DNA of 64,000 nucleotides from Phycisphaerales bacterium (GCA_019744815.1 JAIEUA010000004.1:1-64000), one strand, 5' to 3'. Shown: positions 25,724 to 34,422, counted from the first letter of the stretch. Notes: a model not told the origin generated them from the letters alone. Numbers and translations are program-made.

Positions 25724-26074
25724 TCACAGCCTCTGGCCGACGGCCAGCGTCGCACCTGCGGACGGTTCCTCGACGATCAGCACACGGTTCATGGTGCCGT
25801 GCTCGTTAGGGACGCAGCCCGGGCAGCCGCCGAACGCCTTGTCGCACCCGGGCTCGCAGCACCACTGGCCGTCCACGACGAACTTGTACTCGTAGGTTCC
25901 GGGCGCCAGATCGAGGTCGAGCACCCAGTGGCCGTCGCGGGTCGTTCGTTTCATGGGATGGGCCGTGGTGCTCCAGTTGTTGAACGTGCCGGCGACAAAG
26001 ACCTGCTTCGCGTCGGGGGCCTTGATCGACACGACCGTGCCTCCCGGCCTGCAGTGGGGGTCTCGCTTGCTCAT
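25724..26074 (-). CDS. Carbohydrate-binding-module-48-like protein with Cys insert
   Basis: 116 residues. The N-terminal ~70 residues match the AMPK/isoamylase glycogen-recognition fold (KQVFVAGTFNNWSTTAHPM ... GHWVLDLDLAPGTYEYKFVVDGQW). An insert after QW, CCEPGCDKAFGGCPGC, has five Cys that ordinary CBM48 proteins lack. There is no catalytic domain. It sits 10 bp upstream of the HD-GYP gene on the same strand. In a metal island the Cys cluster suggests the module was adapted to bind metal or to act as a scaffold; this is a guess. Confidence 0.75.
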   Translation of the reverse strand: MSKRDPHCRPGGTVVSIKAPDAKQVFVAGTFNNWSTTAHPMKRTTRDGHWVLDLDLAPGTYEYKFVVDGQWCCEPGCDKAFGGCPGCVPNEHGTMNRVLIVEEPSAGATLAVGQRL

Positions 26075-26114
26075 GGTGTGTTCTCCTGGTAAGTCGCCAA
26101 TCAGGGACGCTGGT

Positions 26115-27176
26115 TCACATGTCGCTCATGCCGCCGCCGCCACCCATGCCGGGCATGGCAGCTGGCTGGTTCGCCGGCGCGGGAGCGGGCGGCGCCATGC
26201 CCGTGAGCTGCTTGCGCTGCTCGTCGGTGAGCACGGCGGCGGCCTTGCCCACGTCGCGGATGAACTCGATCCGCTGCTCGCTCTTGATCTGCTCGATCTG
26301 GCGCGCCTTGGCCTCGATCTTGGACGAGTCCGGCGCGTCGCTCCCGGTCAAATCCCACAGCTCCTGCTCGGCCTGGTCGATCTTCCGCTGGAGCGTCGCC
26401 TGGTTGAGCAGCGACTGCTCCTTGATCTCACCGAGCTGCTTCTGCTGCTCGACGGTCAGCGTGATGTGCGAGCCGTGGTCGATGAAGAAGCCGGTCGCAC
26501 CGAGGTGGTAAATGTGCGAGACGCCCGGGAATCCAGGGAGCGCGGACGCCATCCCGCCGGTGCTCATGCCGCCGCCCATGCGCGACGCGCCCATGCTCAT
26601 CATCTGATCCATCATCCCCATCATGCCGCCCCCGCCCCCACCACCCCCACCAGGCATGCCGGGCGCGCCGACGGATCCGCCTCCCATCCCGCCCATCATG
26701 TTGTCCATCATGCCCATGCCGCCCCCGCCCCCTCCGCTCGGCATGCCACCACCACCGCTAGCCATCCCAGACATGCCCGACATCCCGCCGCCGGCGGGAG
26801 GCATCGACCCGCTCCCCATCCGCTTCATCCCCATGCCGGGCCCCATCGGCACGCGGCCCGAAGGCATGGCCGGCTGCATGCCGCCTGCTGCCTGCGGCGC
26901 ACCTCCAGACGCCTGCCCCTTCGCCAGAGCGGACTGGAGCTGAGCGATCTGCGCGCGGAGCTCGGCCAGTTGCTTGACGAGCTCGGCGTTGTCGACGGGC
27001 TGGGCCGCGGGCGGCACGTGCGCGCCCGCCCCTTGGGCGACGTGAGCGGCGTGAGTGGCCGGGTCGACGCCGGCGGGCGGCTGGCCGGAAGACGCGGGCT
27101 GCGACTGGGCGAGGGCGGCTGCCGTCAGCGCGGTGCCGGCAGTCAAGGCGAGGACGATGATGCGTGCACGGTTCAT
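26115..27176 (-). CDS. Met/Gly-rich periplasmic LTxxQ (Spy/CpxP-like) protein
   Basis: 353 residues. Signal peptide (IIVLALTAGTALTAAALAQ), a short coiled coil (VKQLAELRAQIAQLQ), then about 110 residues of low-complexity Gly/Met/Pro (repeats like GGMSGMSGM, GGGGMGMMDNMMGGM). The C-terminal ~110 residues are helical with LTVEQQKQLGEIKEQ and LTDEQRKQLTGM, the LTxxQ motifs of Spy/CpxP/ZraP periplasmic chaperones. The Met-rich stretch is well suited to Cu(I)/Ag(I) binding. It is divergent from the Rrf2 regulator at 27453, with an inverted repeat in the shared promoter region. Confidence 0.8.
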   Translation of the reverse strand: MNRARIIVLALTAGTALTAAALAQSQPASSGQPPAGVDPATHAAHVAQGAGAHVPPAAQPVDNAELVKQLAELRAQIAQLQSALAKGQASGGAPQAAGGMQPAMPSGRVPMGPGMGMKRMGSGSMPPAGGGMSGMSGMASGGGGMPSGGGGGGMGMMDNMMGGMGGGSVGAPGMPGGGGGGGGGMMGMMDQMMSMGASRMGGGMSTGGMASALPGFPGVSHIYHLGATGFFIDHGSHITLTVEQQKQLGEIKEQSLLNQATLQRKIDQAEQELWDLTGSDAPDSSKIEAKARQIEQIKSEQRIEFIRDVGKAAAVLTDEQRKQLTGMAPPAPAPANQPAAMPGMGGGGGMSDM

Positions 27177-27239
27177 GTGTGATCTCCTTTTCGAGAGGCG
27201 ACAGGTTGAGGAGAGGCCGGCGCGGTGGTCGCGTCAAAC

Positions 27240-27263
27240 ATCCAAAGCATATCCTCTTTGGAT
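27240..27263. promoter_or_regulatory. Inverted-repeat operator between Met-rich protein and Rrf2 genes
   Basis: ATCCAAAG (27240-27247), 8-bp spacer, CTTTGGAT (27256-27263), a perfect dyad. It lies in an AT-rich island (GGATATATA) that offers -10 elements in both directions, 63 bp from the Met-rich protein start. The Rrf2 protein encoded at 27453 is the likely binder. Confidence 0.7.
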
Positions 27264-27452
27264 ATATACCGTCAAGACGCTTCGGAAGTTCGCGCCCTGG
27301 AACTGGGAATGGCGACGGTCCTTGCCACGCGTGCGGGACGCGGAAGCGCCCCGACGCGCAAAAACCGCCAACAGAACGCCGATACGATGACCTTGTCGTA
27401 CTTGAACCAGCCGCGAGTCCCCAGCAGCCCTAAGGCCCATCAGGAAACCCCG

Positions 27453-27932
27453 ATGCTCACCCGACAGGTTGGAGTTGCCGCGACCTGTCTGGGGCTCATC
27501 GCCCGGGCCGGAGAAGGCGGGCTTCAGATCCCGCAGATCGCCGAGCGAACCGGGATCTCCAAACCGACGCTGGCGAAGGTGATCTATGCGCTGGCCCGCA
27601 AGAAGCTCGTCAAGACCCGGCGCGGGGTCGGCGGCGGAGTCGCGCTCGCCAGGCCGGCGTCGAGCATCACGATGTACGGCCTGTGCGTGCTCTTGGACGA
27701 TCCGGTGGTTGAGTGCCGCTGCATGTTCGGGTTCGGCCACTGCGCCGCGGACGGAGCGTGCCCGCCCGGGTGCCCGTGCATGGCGATGCACCACAAGCAG
27801 ATCGAGTTCCTCAAGGGCACGACGATGGCGGACGTCTCGTCGCTGATGCTCTCGCATCTGTGTCACGACGGAGAGACGAGAGGGAGCACCCCGAAGGGTC
27901 GCTCCGCGCGAGCACGTCGAACGAAGAAGTGA
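27453..27932 (+). CDS. Rrf2 family transcriptional regulator with Cys cluster
   Basis: 159 residues from the ATG at 27453, with AGGAAA five bases upstream; an ATG at 27387 is possible. The N-terminal winged helix is typical (QIAERTGISKPTLAKVIYAL, RRGVGGGVALARP). The C-terminal half has eight Cys (ECRCMFGFGHCAADGACPPGCPC split in use), more than the three that bind 2Fe-2S in IscR/NsrR, so a metal or redox cofactor is likely. It is the only plus-strand gene within the metal island before 35832 and is divergent from the Met-rich protein. It probably controls that gene, and perhaps itself, through the 24-bp dyad. Confidence 0.85.
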   Translation: MLTRQVGVAATCLGLIARAGEGGLQIPQIAERTGISKPTLAKVIYALARKKLVKTRRGVGGGVALARPASSITMYGLCVLLDDPVVECRCMFGFGHCAADGACPPGCPCMAMHHKQIEFLKGTTMADVSSLMLSHLCHDGETRGSTPKGRSARARRTKK

Positions 27933-27976
27933 ATCGCCGATGCTGGCTGGCTTTGCGTGATGCGGGCGCAGCGTGA

Positions 27977-29422
27977 TCACGGGCCACCACCTTCGACTGC
28001 ATGCGGAGACACCTCGCGACCTTCAGTTTCTGAGAGCCGTCCCCCGACCGCGTATTCGAGTTCGATCCGAGCAAGCGCCGCATCCCGCTCCAGTTCGTTG
28101 AGCCGGATCCGCGCCTCAATGACGCCGCGCTGCGCTTCGAGGAGCACCGTCACATCGTCCTGGCCCGCCGCCACCGACCTGGACGCCAGCTGAAGGTTGG
28201 TCTCGGCGAGAGCGATCAGGTCACGGCGGAACTCCGCAGCGATCGCCTCGGTGCTCTGCGCCGCGACGAAGGCGACGCGGGCTGCTGCGACGGCGCGCTG
28301 GGCGGTGTCCTCGAAGGCGGCCAGGGACGCCCGCGCGAGCGAGCCCGCCTTCGCGATCTGGGCCTGGTTCAGGTCAAAGATGGGGATCGCGACCTCGATG
28401 TCCGGGCCGACGAACCGCGCCTTGTCCTCGGTCTGCTCGAACGCCACGCCGAGGCCGAGGCTCTTGATGCGGCTCCGTTCCTGCTCGCTCAGCTCCGCGG
28501 CGCGGGCCTCCACGACCGCGCGAGCGGCGGCCACGTCGAGCCTCTGGCTCGTCGCCAGTACCACGACGGCCGATTCGTCGAGCCCCGTCGGTAACTGCGG
28601 CCGATGGACCGGATGGTCGTCGTGGTGCTCTTCCGACGCCGTCCACGCCGCATCATCGCCCGCGTGCCCGATGAGCAGCAGCAGCCTCCGCCGCTCCTTG
28701 GCCAGTTCCCGCTCCTGCAACGCCAGATCCGCTCGCAGCGACAGGAGTTGCTGCCGCGCTCGGTTCGGGTCCAGGGGCGTGCCCTCTCCGCCCCGCACAC
28801 GGTCTTGGAGCGCCACAACCGAGCGCTCGACCATCGCGATGTTCTCCCGCGTGAGCGCCAGCGCCCGCTGGCCGAAGACCACCCGTGCGTGCGATGTCTT
28901 CACGTCGGCCACCAGACGGAGCGCCAAGTCCGACACCGACAGCACGGTCTGGTTGAGCCGTGCATCCGCGGCACGGATTCGGCTGGGACGGAGCCACAGG
29001 GAGACCAAGTCCTGCACGACGGTCGCGCCGACCTGGGAGTAGCCCACGACGGGATCCACCGGGAACCGAAGCGCCAACGCGAGCACCGGGTTGGGCAGGA
29101 GGCCGGCCTGGACAAGATCCGCTCTCCCGGCAGCGATCTGCTCGACCTGGGATCGAAGAGCCCGGTTGTTCATCAGCGCGGTGGTCGCGGCCTGCTCCAT
29201 CGAAAGGGGCGACTTGCCGTCCCACGGCGGGTTCCGATCCGCCCACGGCACCGTCCAGTCCACGGGCAGGCCGGACCGATCCCCGACGACCCCGCCCGCC
29301 CGCCGCAGATCAGGCGAGGGGTCGAGCGAGGCGCAGCCGCCCGCGAGCGCGACCAGTGTGAGCGCCGCTGTGGCAACTATGCGAGAGAAGTGATGGGTGA
29401 CAGAGAGAGCATGGCAGGTCAT
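27977..29422 (-). CDS. TolC-family outer-membrane efflux lipoprotein, second copy
   Basis: 481 residues from the ATG at 29422. Signal with lipobox LAGGC (Cys30). Two outer-membrane-efflux helical repeats, each with long Arg/Ala/Glu-rich helices. Near residue 205 it has a His/Asp patch (SEEHHDDHPVHRP) in the turn between repeats, absent from usual TolC, and possibly a metal site. It converges with the Rrf2 gene. It is a paralogue of 19064-20524 by layout, though sequences differ widely, so two separate pump systems may exist. Confidence 0.87.
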   Translation of the reverse strand: MTCHALSVTHHFSRIVATAALTLVALAGGCASLDPSPDLRRAGGVVGDRSGLPVDWTVPWADRNPPWDGKSPLSMEQAATTALMNNRALRSQVEQIAAGRADLVQAGLLPNPVLALALRFPVDPVVGYSQVGATVVQDLVSLWLRPSRIRAADARLNQTVLSVSDLALRLVADVKTSHARVVFGQRALALTRENIAMVERSVVALQDRVRGGEGTPLDPNRARQQLLSLRADLALQERELAKERRRLLLLIGHAGDDAAWTASEEHHDDHPVHRPQLPTGLDESAVVVLATSQRLDVAAARAVVEARAAELSEQERSRIKSLGLGVAFEQTEDKARFVGPDIEVAIPIFDLNQAQIAKAGSLARASLAAFEDTAQRAVAAARVAFVAAQSTEAIAAEFRRDLIALAETNLQLASRSVAAGQDDVTVLLEAQRGVIEARIRLNELERDAALARIELEYAVGGRLSETEGREVSPHAVEGGGP

Positions 29423-29470
29423 GAACGAAGTCTCCGGGGGACTGGCGGAAGAGCAGCGGGACGGGAGCAC

Positions 29471-29809
29471 TCACTTGGCGGCGCGCGGCACGCACCGGTC
29501 GCAGTCCACGCCCTCGGGCGCGCACGACGCGCAGCGCACCTTGAGCACACCGCCCTGCTCGTAGATGCTCATGTCGCTCTTGCATTCGTCGCACCGGTGC
29601 GTCTTGATGACGCGGTCGCCGGAGTACCCAGTCTTCGTGTGGTAGGAGCCGCGAACCTTCTTGATCTCGTCATAGCACTTGGTGCAGACCGAGACCTGCC
29701 CCGGCTGCGCCGACGTCATGGTGTGCTTGTCGCTGGCGCAGCCGCCCGCGAAGAGCACAGCGGTGACGGAGAGGATGGAGGCGAGAACGACAGGACGTGC
29801 GGACATCAT
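29471..29809 (-). CDS. Cys-rich lipoprotein, paralogue 2
   Basis: 112 residues; two adjacent ATGs, the first used here. Lipobox FAGGC (Cys24) followed by ASDKHTM. Cys motifs: VCTKCYDEI, HRCDECKSDMSIY, VRCASCAPEGVDCDRC. Very similar to paralogue 3 at 30875-31207 (same CTKCYD(E/Q)I, I.THRCDEC/THMCEDC and the CAPEGVDCDRC tail), so these two are a recent duplication flanking the gene at 29918-30829. Likely a periplasm-facing metal- or redox-active lipoprotein. Confidence 0.78.
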   Translation of the reverse strand: MMSARPVVLASILSVTAVLFAGGCASDKHTMTSAQPGQVSVCTKCYDEIKKVRGSYHTKTGYSGDRVIKTHRCDECKSDMSIYEQGGVLKVRCASCAPEGVDCDRCVPRAAK

Positions 29810-29917
29810 GGGACAATCTCCTGAAAGAATCCTGCTTCGGCCCGCCGAGCCTTTCGGCGAGCCTCGGCTCGTGCAATCGTCCCGCGCCGCGTCGGCGGAG
29901 CGGGACGGTGGTTGTGA

Positions 29918-30829
29918 TTACTTGTGCCCGTGGCCGCCGCTCGAACCATGCGGGGCATCCGGCTTCGCCGTTGCGTCGGCCGCGGGCTTCTTCTCGGCCC
30001 GGCTCGACCAGTGCAGGTGCGCGATCTTGGGGGTGCCGCCGTCGTCCACCACGACGTAGGTCACGGCGGCCAGGAACTTCCTCGACGCATCGGGGTGGTT
30101 GGGGTCGGGGACGGTGAACGAGCCGATCTGCCGCACGATCGAGGTCGTGCCGAAGGTCTGCACATCCTCCTTGGTCACGGTCATCACGAAGCCGGGCATC
30201 TCCTTGAGTTCTGGCAGCAGGTGGTGGTCCCGGTACGTCTCCCACGTCCCCTCGTCGCCCGCGTTCTCGCTCACCGTTGCGCGGCCCTTATCCAGGAAGA
30301 GGGCGTCGAGGGCCGCCGCGTCCGCCTTGGCGCACGCTTCGAGATAGCCGCGGGCGATCTTCACCGTCGGGTTGGCGGCGAGCCCGGCCGCGTCGGGCTG
30401 ACCAGACTTCGCCTCCGACATGGCGGTGGACTTGGCCGCGGCTTCGATCGCCGTCACCGCCTCGGGCGCGTTCTTGGCGAGCAGGGCCATCTTCTCGTCG
30501 TCGGTCTTCTTGTCCCACTTGCCCTCGCAGCCGGGGCAGCAGAAGCCGATCGTCACGCCTTTGAAGGGCCGCGTGGGCGAGTCGGCGTCGACCTCACCGC
30601 CCTTGATGGGACACATCTTGTTCACGGATTGGGCGCGGGAGGTCGTGACCAATGCGGAGCGCGCGGCCGGCGCGGCGGGAGCGCCGCCGTGCCCGGCGTA
30701 GCCGCCGGTCGTGGCGGATGATGGCCCGGCGGGCTTGGGCATGCCGCCGCACTGGCCGAGCGCGGCGGGCGCGAGCGCCCCGGCGATGAGGAGCGAGGTC
30801 GAAGCGATTAGGATGGCTGAGCGGTTCAT
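29918..30829 (-). CDS. Secreted YHS-like metal-binding / NTF2-like protein
   Basis: 303 residues. Signal peptide ending at ALGQ. Residues about 65-115 hold KMCPIKGGEVDADSPTRPF and GFCCPGCEGKWD, a YHS/TRASH-like metal-binding element. A helical linker leads to a SnoaL/NTF2-like domain at about 150-275 (ARGYLEACAKADAAALDALF; VTYVVVDDGGTPKIAHLHW). The C-terminus is His-rich (HGSSGGHGHK). The combination of a Cys metal site with a cone-shaped NTF2 fold is unusual. It is flanked by Cys-rich lipoprotein paralogues 2 and 3 on the same strand. Confidence 0.75.
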   Translation of the reverse strand: MNRSAILIASTSLLIAGALAPAALGQCGGMPKPAGPSSATTGGYAGHGGAPAAPAARSALVTTSRAQSVNKMCPIKGGEVDADSPTRPFKGVTIGFCCPGCEGKWDKKTDDEKMALLAKNAPEAVTAIEAAAKSTAMSEAKSGQPDAAGLAANPTVKIARGYLEACAKADAAALDALFLDKGRATVSENAGDEGTWETYRDHHLLPELKEMPGFVMTVTKEDVQTFGTTSIVRQIGSFTVPDPNHPDASRKFLAAVTYVVVDDGGTPKIAHLHWSSRAEKKPAADATAKPDAPHGSSGGHGHK

Positions 30830-30874
30830 CGAGAGTCTCCAACGAAAGGGGTTTTGGTCAGCAGACGAACAGGA

Positions 30875-31207
30875 TCACTTGGCGGCCTCCTTGGGCACAC
30901 ACCGGTCGCAGTCCACGCCCTCGGGCGCGCATGTCGGGCAGCGGACCTTCATCACGCCGTCCTTCACGTAAATGGTCATCTCGTTCTTGCAGTCCTCGCA
31001 CATGTGCGTGGTGATGGTGCGTGTGACCGATGGGCCGAAGCGGCGGCCTTGCCGGTCCTGGACGGTCCTGATCTGGTCGTAGCACTTGGTGCAGACCGAT
31101 ACCTGCCCCGCCTCGGCCTTGACCATGTCGTGCTTGTCGGTGGCGCAGCCTCCGGCGAGCAGCACCAAGGCGGCCGCGAGCAGAAACAGCGAGTGAATGG
31201 TGTTCAT
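30875..31207 (-). CDS. Cys-rich lipoprotein, paralogue 3
   Basis: 110 residues. Lipobox LAGGC (Cys21), then ATDKHDM. Cys motifs VCTKCYDQI, HMCEDCKNEMTIY, VRCPTCAPEGVDCDRC. Closest to paralogue 2. Six Cys before the final CDRC arrange as three CxxC pairs, with a fourth pair in the tail (CAPEGVDCDRC), compatible with two zinc-ribbon-like sites. Confidence 0.78.
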   Translation of the reverse strand: MNTIHSLFLLAAALVLLAGGCATDKHDMVKAEAGQVSVCTKCYDQIRTVQDRQGRRFGPSVTRTITTHMCEDCKNEMTIYVKDGVMKVRCPTCAPEGVDCDRCVPKEAAK

Positions 31208-31315
31208 GGGTGCGTCTCCGGGAACGGTCCGCGCTCCTCCTGCCGAACGCTTCGGCGCGATGGGGAGCGTTGAATTGGCCCGCGCCGCTCTCGCGGGGCG
31301 GGGCGCTGTGATCTC

Positions 31316-32677
31316 TTACTTCCCGTGCTCGTGCGGCTTGGCCTCATTCGATCCGTCGCCCTTGGCGACGTTGAACGTGAAGGGCACGGTGATGACCTTG
31401 CCGCTGTGCTGGAACTGGGCCCAGCCCTTGTAGACGCCCGCGGCCTTGAAGTGGGCCTCGAAGTCCACCTTGGGACCGCCCTTCATGTCGGCGTGACCCT
31501 GCGTGGCGTGATCGTGACCTCCGTCGGCGTGCTCGTGCGGATGGCTGTGCACGAACTGCTTGAGGTCCTGGCTGATGATGACCAGGTGCCCCATCGCGCC
31601 GAGGTAGGGCGTCAGGTCGTTCACCGGCTTGCCGTCCTTGCTGATCGTGTAGGAGAACGTCGCGGGCTTCCCGATGGTCACGGGGCCGCCGGTGTCGAGC
31701 GTGACGGTGTACCCGTCCACGGTCTTGGGCTTGTCCGAGTCAACCGCGAGCGGCTTCGCGGCCCTGGCCGGCCCGTCGACCGTGAGCGTCACCGGCACGA
31801 CCTGCATGCCGACGTCCTTGGGGGTGAAGTCGTGGAAGAGCGTGTACTCGCCGCCGGCGGGGAAGGTCCAGGCGAGCGTGAACGTGCCGTCGGGCTGCAG
31901 CTCGGGGTGCTCGTGGGCGTACCACGACAGGTCCTTGCTTACCATCAACAGGTGCAGCGGCTTTTCGTGGACGATCTCCACGCCCTTGACGGCCATGCCC
32001 ATCGGGTCCTTGAGGGTGAAGACCAGGTTGGCCGGCTTGCCGGCCTCGATCTTGCCGCCGACCGGCTTGACGCTCACGGAGAACTCCTCGCTGGTGAGCT
32101 TCTTGAGCTTCATGTGGCAGACCGGGCACTCGCCGGGCTTGTCGTAGGTCTTGCTCCCCTCGCAGTGCATGGGGCAGAAGTACTTGGCGGGGGCCGCGGC
32201 GGCGAGCGAGTCGATCTGGGCCTTGCCCTTGGCGAACGCGGCCTTGGCGGCGGCGGTGTCCTTCTTCTCGCCCGCCTCATGAATGGCGTCCATCTGCTCG
32301 GCGATGGCCTTGCCGGCGTTGTTGATCTCCTTGACCTTCGCCTTGTCCACGCCGGAGTCGGGCTTGAGGGCCAGCGCGCCCAGCGAGCGGGCAATCGCGG
32401 CGATGGCGTCGCCCTCATCGTGGGCCGCGTCGAGGTCGCCCTTGTTCAGGGCCTCCTCGACTTCCTTGGCGCGGGATGCCATCTCCGCCACGGCCTTGGC
32501 GTAGGTGTCGGGGGCTTTGGCCGCCGGACCGTGGCTGTGTCCGTCATCTTTGTGCCCGGGTTGGGCCTTTTTGTCGTCGCCGTGACTGTGCTGGGCCAAG
32601 GCCGACGGCGCGGCCAGCGCGAGCGCAGCCCCGGCGGTGAACAGTGCGAACAGGATGGAACGTTTGGTGGTCTTCAT
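31316..32677 (-). CDS. Secreted heavy-metal-binding-domain protein, His-rich
   Basis: 453 residues from the ATG at 32677, with AAGGAG upstream. Signal peptide ending SALAQ, then His-rich sequence (HSHGDDKKAQPGHKDDGHSHG). A helical domain covers about 35-155. At about 163-190 is the heavy-metal-binding domain YFCPMHCEG...GECPVCHMKL, as found in CusB/CzcB-type adaptors. Two beta-sandwich domains follow (about 195-300 and 310-440), the second with another His-rich loop (HSHPHEHADGGHDHA). No membrane anchor. It looks like a periplasmic metal sponge or delivery protein for the efflux system. Confidence 0.8.
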   Translation of the reverse strand: MKTTKRSILFALFTAGAALALAAPSALAQHSHGDDKKAQPGHKDDGHSHGPAAKAPDTYAKAVAEMASRAKEVEEALNKGDLDAAHDEGDAIAAIARSLGALALKPDSGVDKAKVKEINNAGKAIAEQMDAIHEAGEKKDTAAAKAAFAKGKAQIDSLAAAAPAKYFCPMHCEGSKTYDKPGECPVCHMKLKKLTSEEFSVSVKPVGGKIEAGKPANLVFTLKDPMGMAVKGVEIVHEKPLHLLMVSKDLSWYAHEHPELQPDGTFTLAWTFPAGGEYTLFHDFTPKDVGMQVVPVTLTVDGPARAAKPLAVDSDKPKTVDGYTVTLDTGGPVTIGKPATFSYTISKDGKPVNDLTPYLGAMGHLVIISQDLKQFVHSHPHEHADGGHDHATQGHADMKGGPKVDFEAHFKAAGVYKGWAQFQHSGKVITVPFTFNVAKGDGSNEAKPHEHGK

Positions 32678-32785
32678 TTCAGGACTCCTTGCAGGGGTTG
32701 TGGGAACCAACGACAGGTGCTGGAACCCGGCGGCTGACACGGCCGCTCGGGCGGGTCATCGGCCGCGAACGCCGCGGCCGGGTGG

Positions 32786-33550
32786 TTACTCGGTGGGATG
32801 CGTCGGCGCCTCCTTCCCCGCCCGCGCGGGGAACTCCACGACCGGCTCGGGCCGTGTCGCGGCGTTGCCGCCCGATGTGGCCGGGTGCGTGAGGTCCTCG
32901 AAGATATCGAGCACGCCCCGGAAGGCGTCCACGGCGACCGCGACGATCAGGTCACACTCGGAGGCGGGCAGGGTGAGAATGTCGAGCGCGGCCTTGAAGT
33001 ACGACCAGCGCTCCCGCTGCCGCTCGCCGTGGGGCTCGAAGTACTCGGTGCCGGAACCAGGCCCGCCCGCGGCGGGCAAGTCCAGGGCCTTCCGCACCGC
33101 CGGGGCAAGGAAGCGTCCGCCGTTGGTCGAACCCTCCAGCACGTAGAACGTGCCCAGGAGCGCGACCGCGTCGTCGTCGGCGAGGGCGCTGATCCGCCCG
33201 CAGAACAGACGTGTCGCCGCCAGCGGCGGATGGCCGTCCGCGTGCTCGCCCAGGGTCGCCAGGTCCGCCCGGATCGCCGGCTCGTGCAGGTATTGCTCGC
33301 GCACCACCACGGCCAGGGCTCCGTGCTTCTGGGCCCCGGCCCGCAACGCGGCGTCGAGGGTAGCGTGGACGTGCCGCATCTGCCCGAGGTAGCGGGCGTA
33401 CATGGCGCGGTCGATCCGGCCCGAGACCATCGCGGCCATGAGCGGGTGCGTCTCGGCGCGGCGGTGCTCGTCGCGGGTCTCGGCCTTGAGGCGCTCGGAG
33501 AGCGGCCTTGGAACGCGGTCGGGAGCGTGGGACGTGCGGTGGTCGATCAT
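32786..33550 (-). CDS. Biliverdin-producing heme oxygenase
   Basis: 254 residues. The core matches heme oxygenase: SERLKAETRDEHRRAETHPLM (about 18-38, containing the proximal His in ETRDEHRRAE) followed by the distal helix region LLGTFYVLEGSTNGGRFL (about 128-145). The last ~35 residues are an extra Pro/Glu-rich tail. It cleaves heme to biliverdin, iron and CO with electrons from a reductase, here possibly the one at 22893-24725. It is unexpected in a metal island, and may recycle heme from the cytochrome or provide iron. Confidence 0.85.
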   Translation of the reverse strand: MIDHRTSHAPDRVPRPLSERLKAETRDEHRRAETHPLMAAMVSGRIDRAMYARYLGQMRHVHATLDAALRAGAQKHGALAVVVREQYLHEPAIRADLATLGEHADGHPPLAATRLFCGRISALADDDAVALLGTFYVLEGSTNGGRFLAPAVRKALDLPAAGGPGSGTEYFEPHGERQRERWSYFKAALDILTLPASECDLIVAVAVDAFRGVLDIFEDLTHPATSGGNAATRPEPVVEFPARAGKEAPTHPTE

Positions 33551-33607
33551 GGCGGATGCTCCAGCGTGCGGCGGACGGGGTGAACGGTGAGCGGGGAAAC
33601 GCGCGGG

Positions 33608-34042
33608 TTACTTGGCCCGGGCCTTGGCGAGCAGTTCCTCGGCCTCGGCGACGTAGTACTGGGTGGCGGCCACATCGAACTTGGAGAACGCGCCCTTGGC
33701 GTTCGCGCCCGCGATCTTGTCGTGCAGGGCCTTGACGTGCTCCAGGTGCCGCCGGGCCGCGGCCTCGCCGCGGTCCTTGGCGAACTCGACATCGCGCTGG
33801 GCCTCGAAGCGGCGCAGCGACCAGAGGTACGAGTGCTCGACGGTCTGATGCGCGATCGGAGAGCCGTCGGCGAGGTCGTGCAGGAACATGCACGCCTTCT
33901 CGGCGGCGGCCAGCCGCGCCGCGGCGCTGGGCGGCTCGGCTCCGGGGGCGGGCGCGGATGGCTGGCCCCCCGCCTGCCCCAGCGCGATGGCGGCAGCGGC
34001 GGCGAGCAACACCACGGCGGCGGATCGGGTGACGATGGTCAT
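33608..34042 (-). CDS. Secreted helical hypothetical protein
   Basis: 144 residues from the ATG at 34042 with AAGGAG upstream; the frame is open further upstream but only through repeat-adjacent sequence. Signal peptide (VVLLAAAAAIALGQ). The mature part is helical: AARLAAAEKACMFLHDLADG, HQTVEHSYLWSLRRFEAQRDVEF, HLEHVKALHDKI, each used here in part. Several His and Glu face common sides. No family is recognised. It ends the minus-strand run from the heme oxygenase gene (57-bp gap). Confidence 0.65.
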   Translation of the reverse strand: MTIVTRSAAVVLLAAAAAIALGQAGGQPSAPAPGAEPPSAAARLAAAEKACMFLHDLADGSPIAHQTVEHSYLWSLRRFEAQRDVEFAKDRGEAAARRHLEHVKALHDKIAGANAKGAFSKFDVAATQYYVAEAEELLAKARAK

Positions 34043-34233
34043 GTCAGGACTCCTTGGAAAGATGGACGGACGGACAAACTTCATTCGCGCAGCGACCGGC
34101 GACACACCGGCCCGCGCGGGGCCGAGGGACGGGGACACGGGCATTCACCACCGAGGCGGGGAGACATGGAGCGGGGCCGAGGGCATGGACGTGGGGATCG
34201 CGGGGGTGCGCGCCGGGACCGCGCGGTTGGCTG

Positions 34234-34422
34234 GGGCGGTCGTCCCACCGCGTGGGACGGGCGTCCGGTTGAGCGGGACGGGCGTGCGGGTGATGTGTAC
34301 GGGCGTGCCAGCAACCAGGACGGGCGTTCGATTGAAGTGGCCGGTCGTTCCGGTCGATGGAACGGGCGTCCGATTGGCTTGCACGGGCGTGCGGGCGGCC
34401 CGGACGCACGCGGAGACGATCC
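34234..34422. repeat. 21-bp dyad repeat array 2
   Basis: Nine 21-bp units start at 34234, 34255, 34276, 34297, 34318, 34339, 34360, 34381 and 34402, each opening with a variant of GGACG NN CGTNC. More degenerate units may extend left to about 34171. The segment 34318-34401 matches 35662-35745 of array 3 with 4 mismatches in 84. Directly after it, ATGCCCGAGCAGCGCA (34425-34440) is an exact copy of the first 16 coding bases of the gene at 35832. It fills much of the 417-bp gap 34043-34459. Confidence 0.8.
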
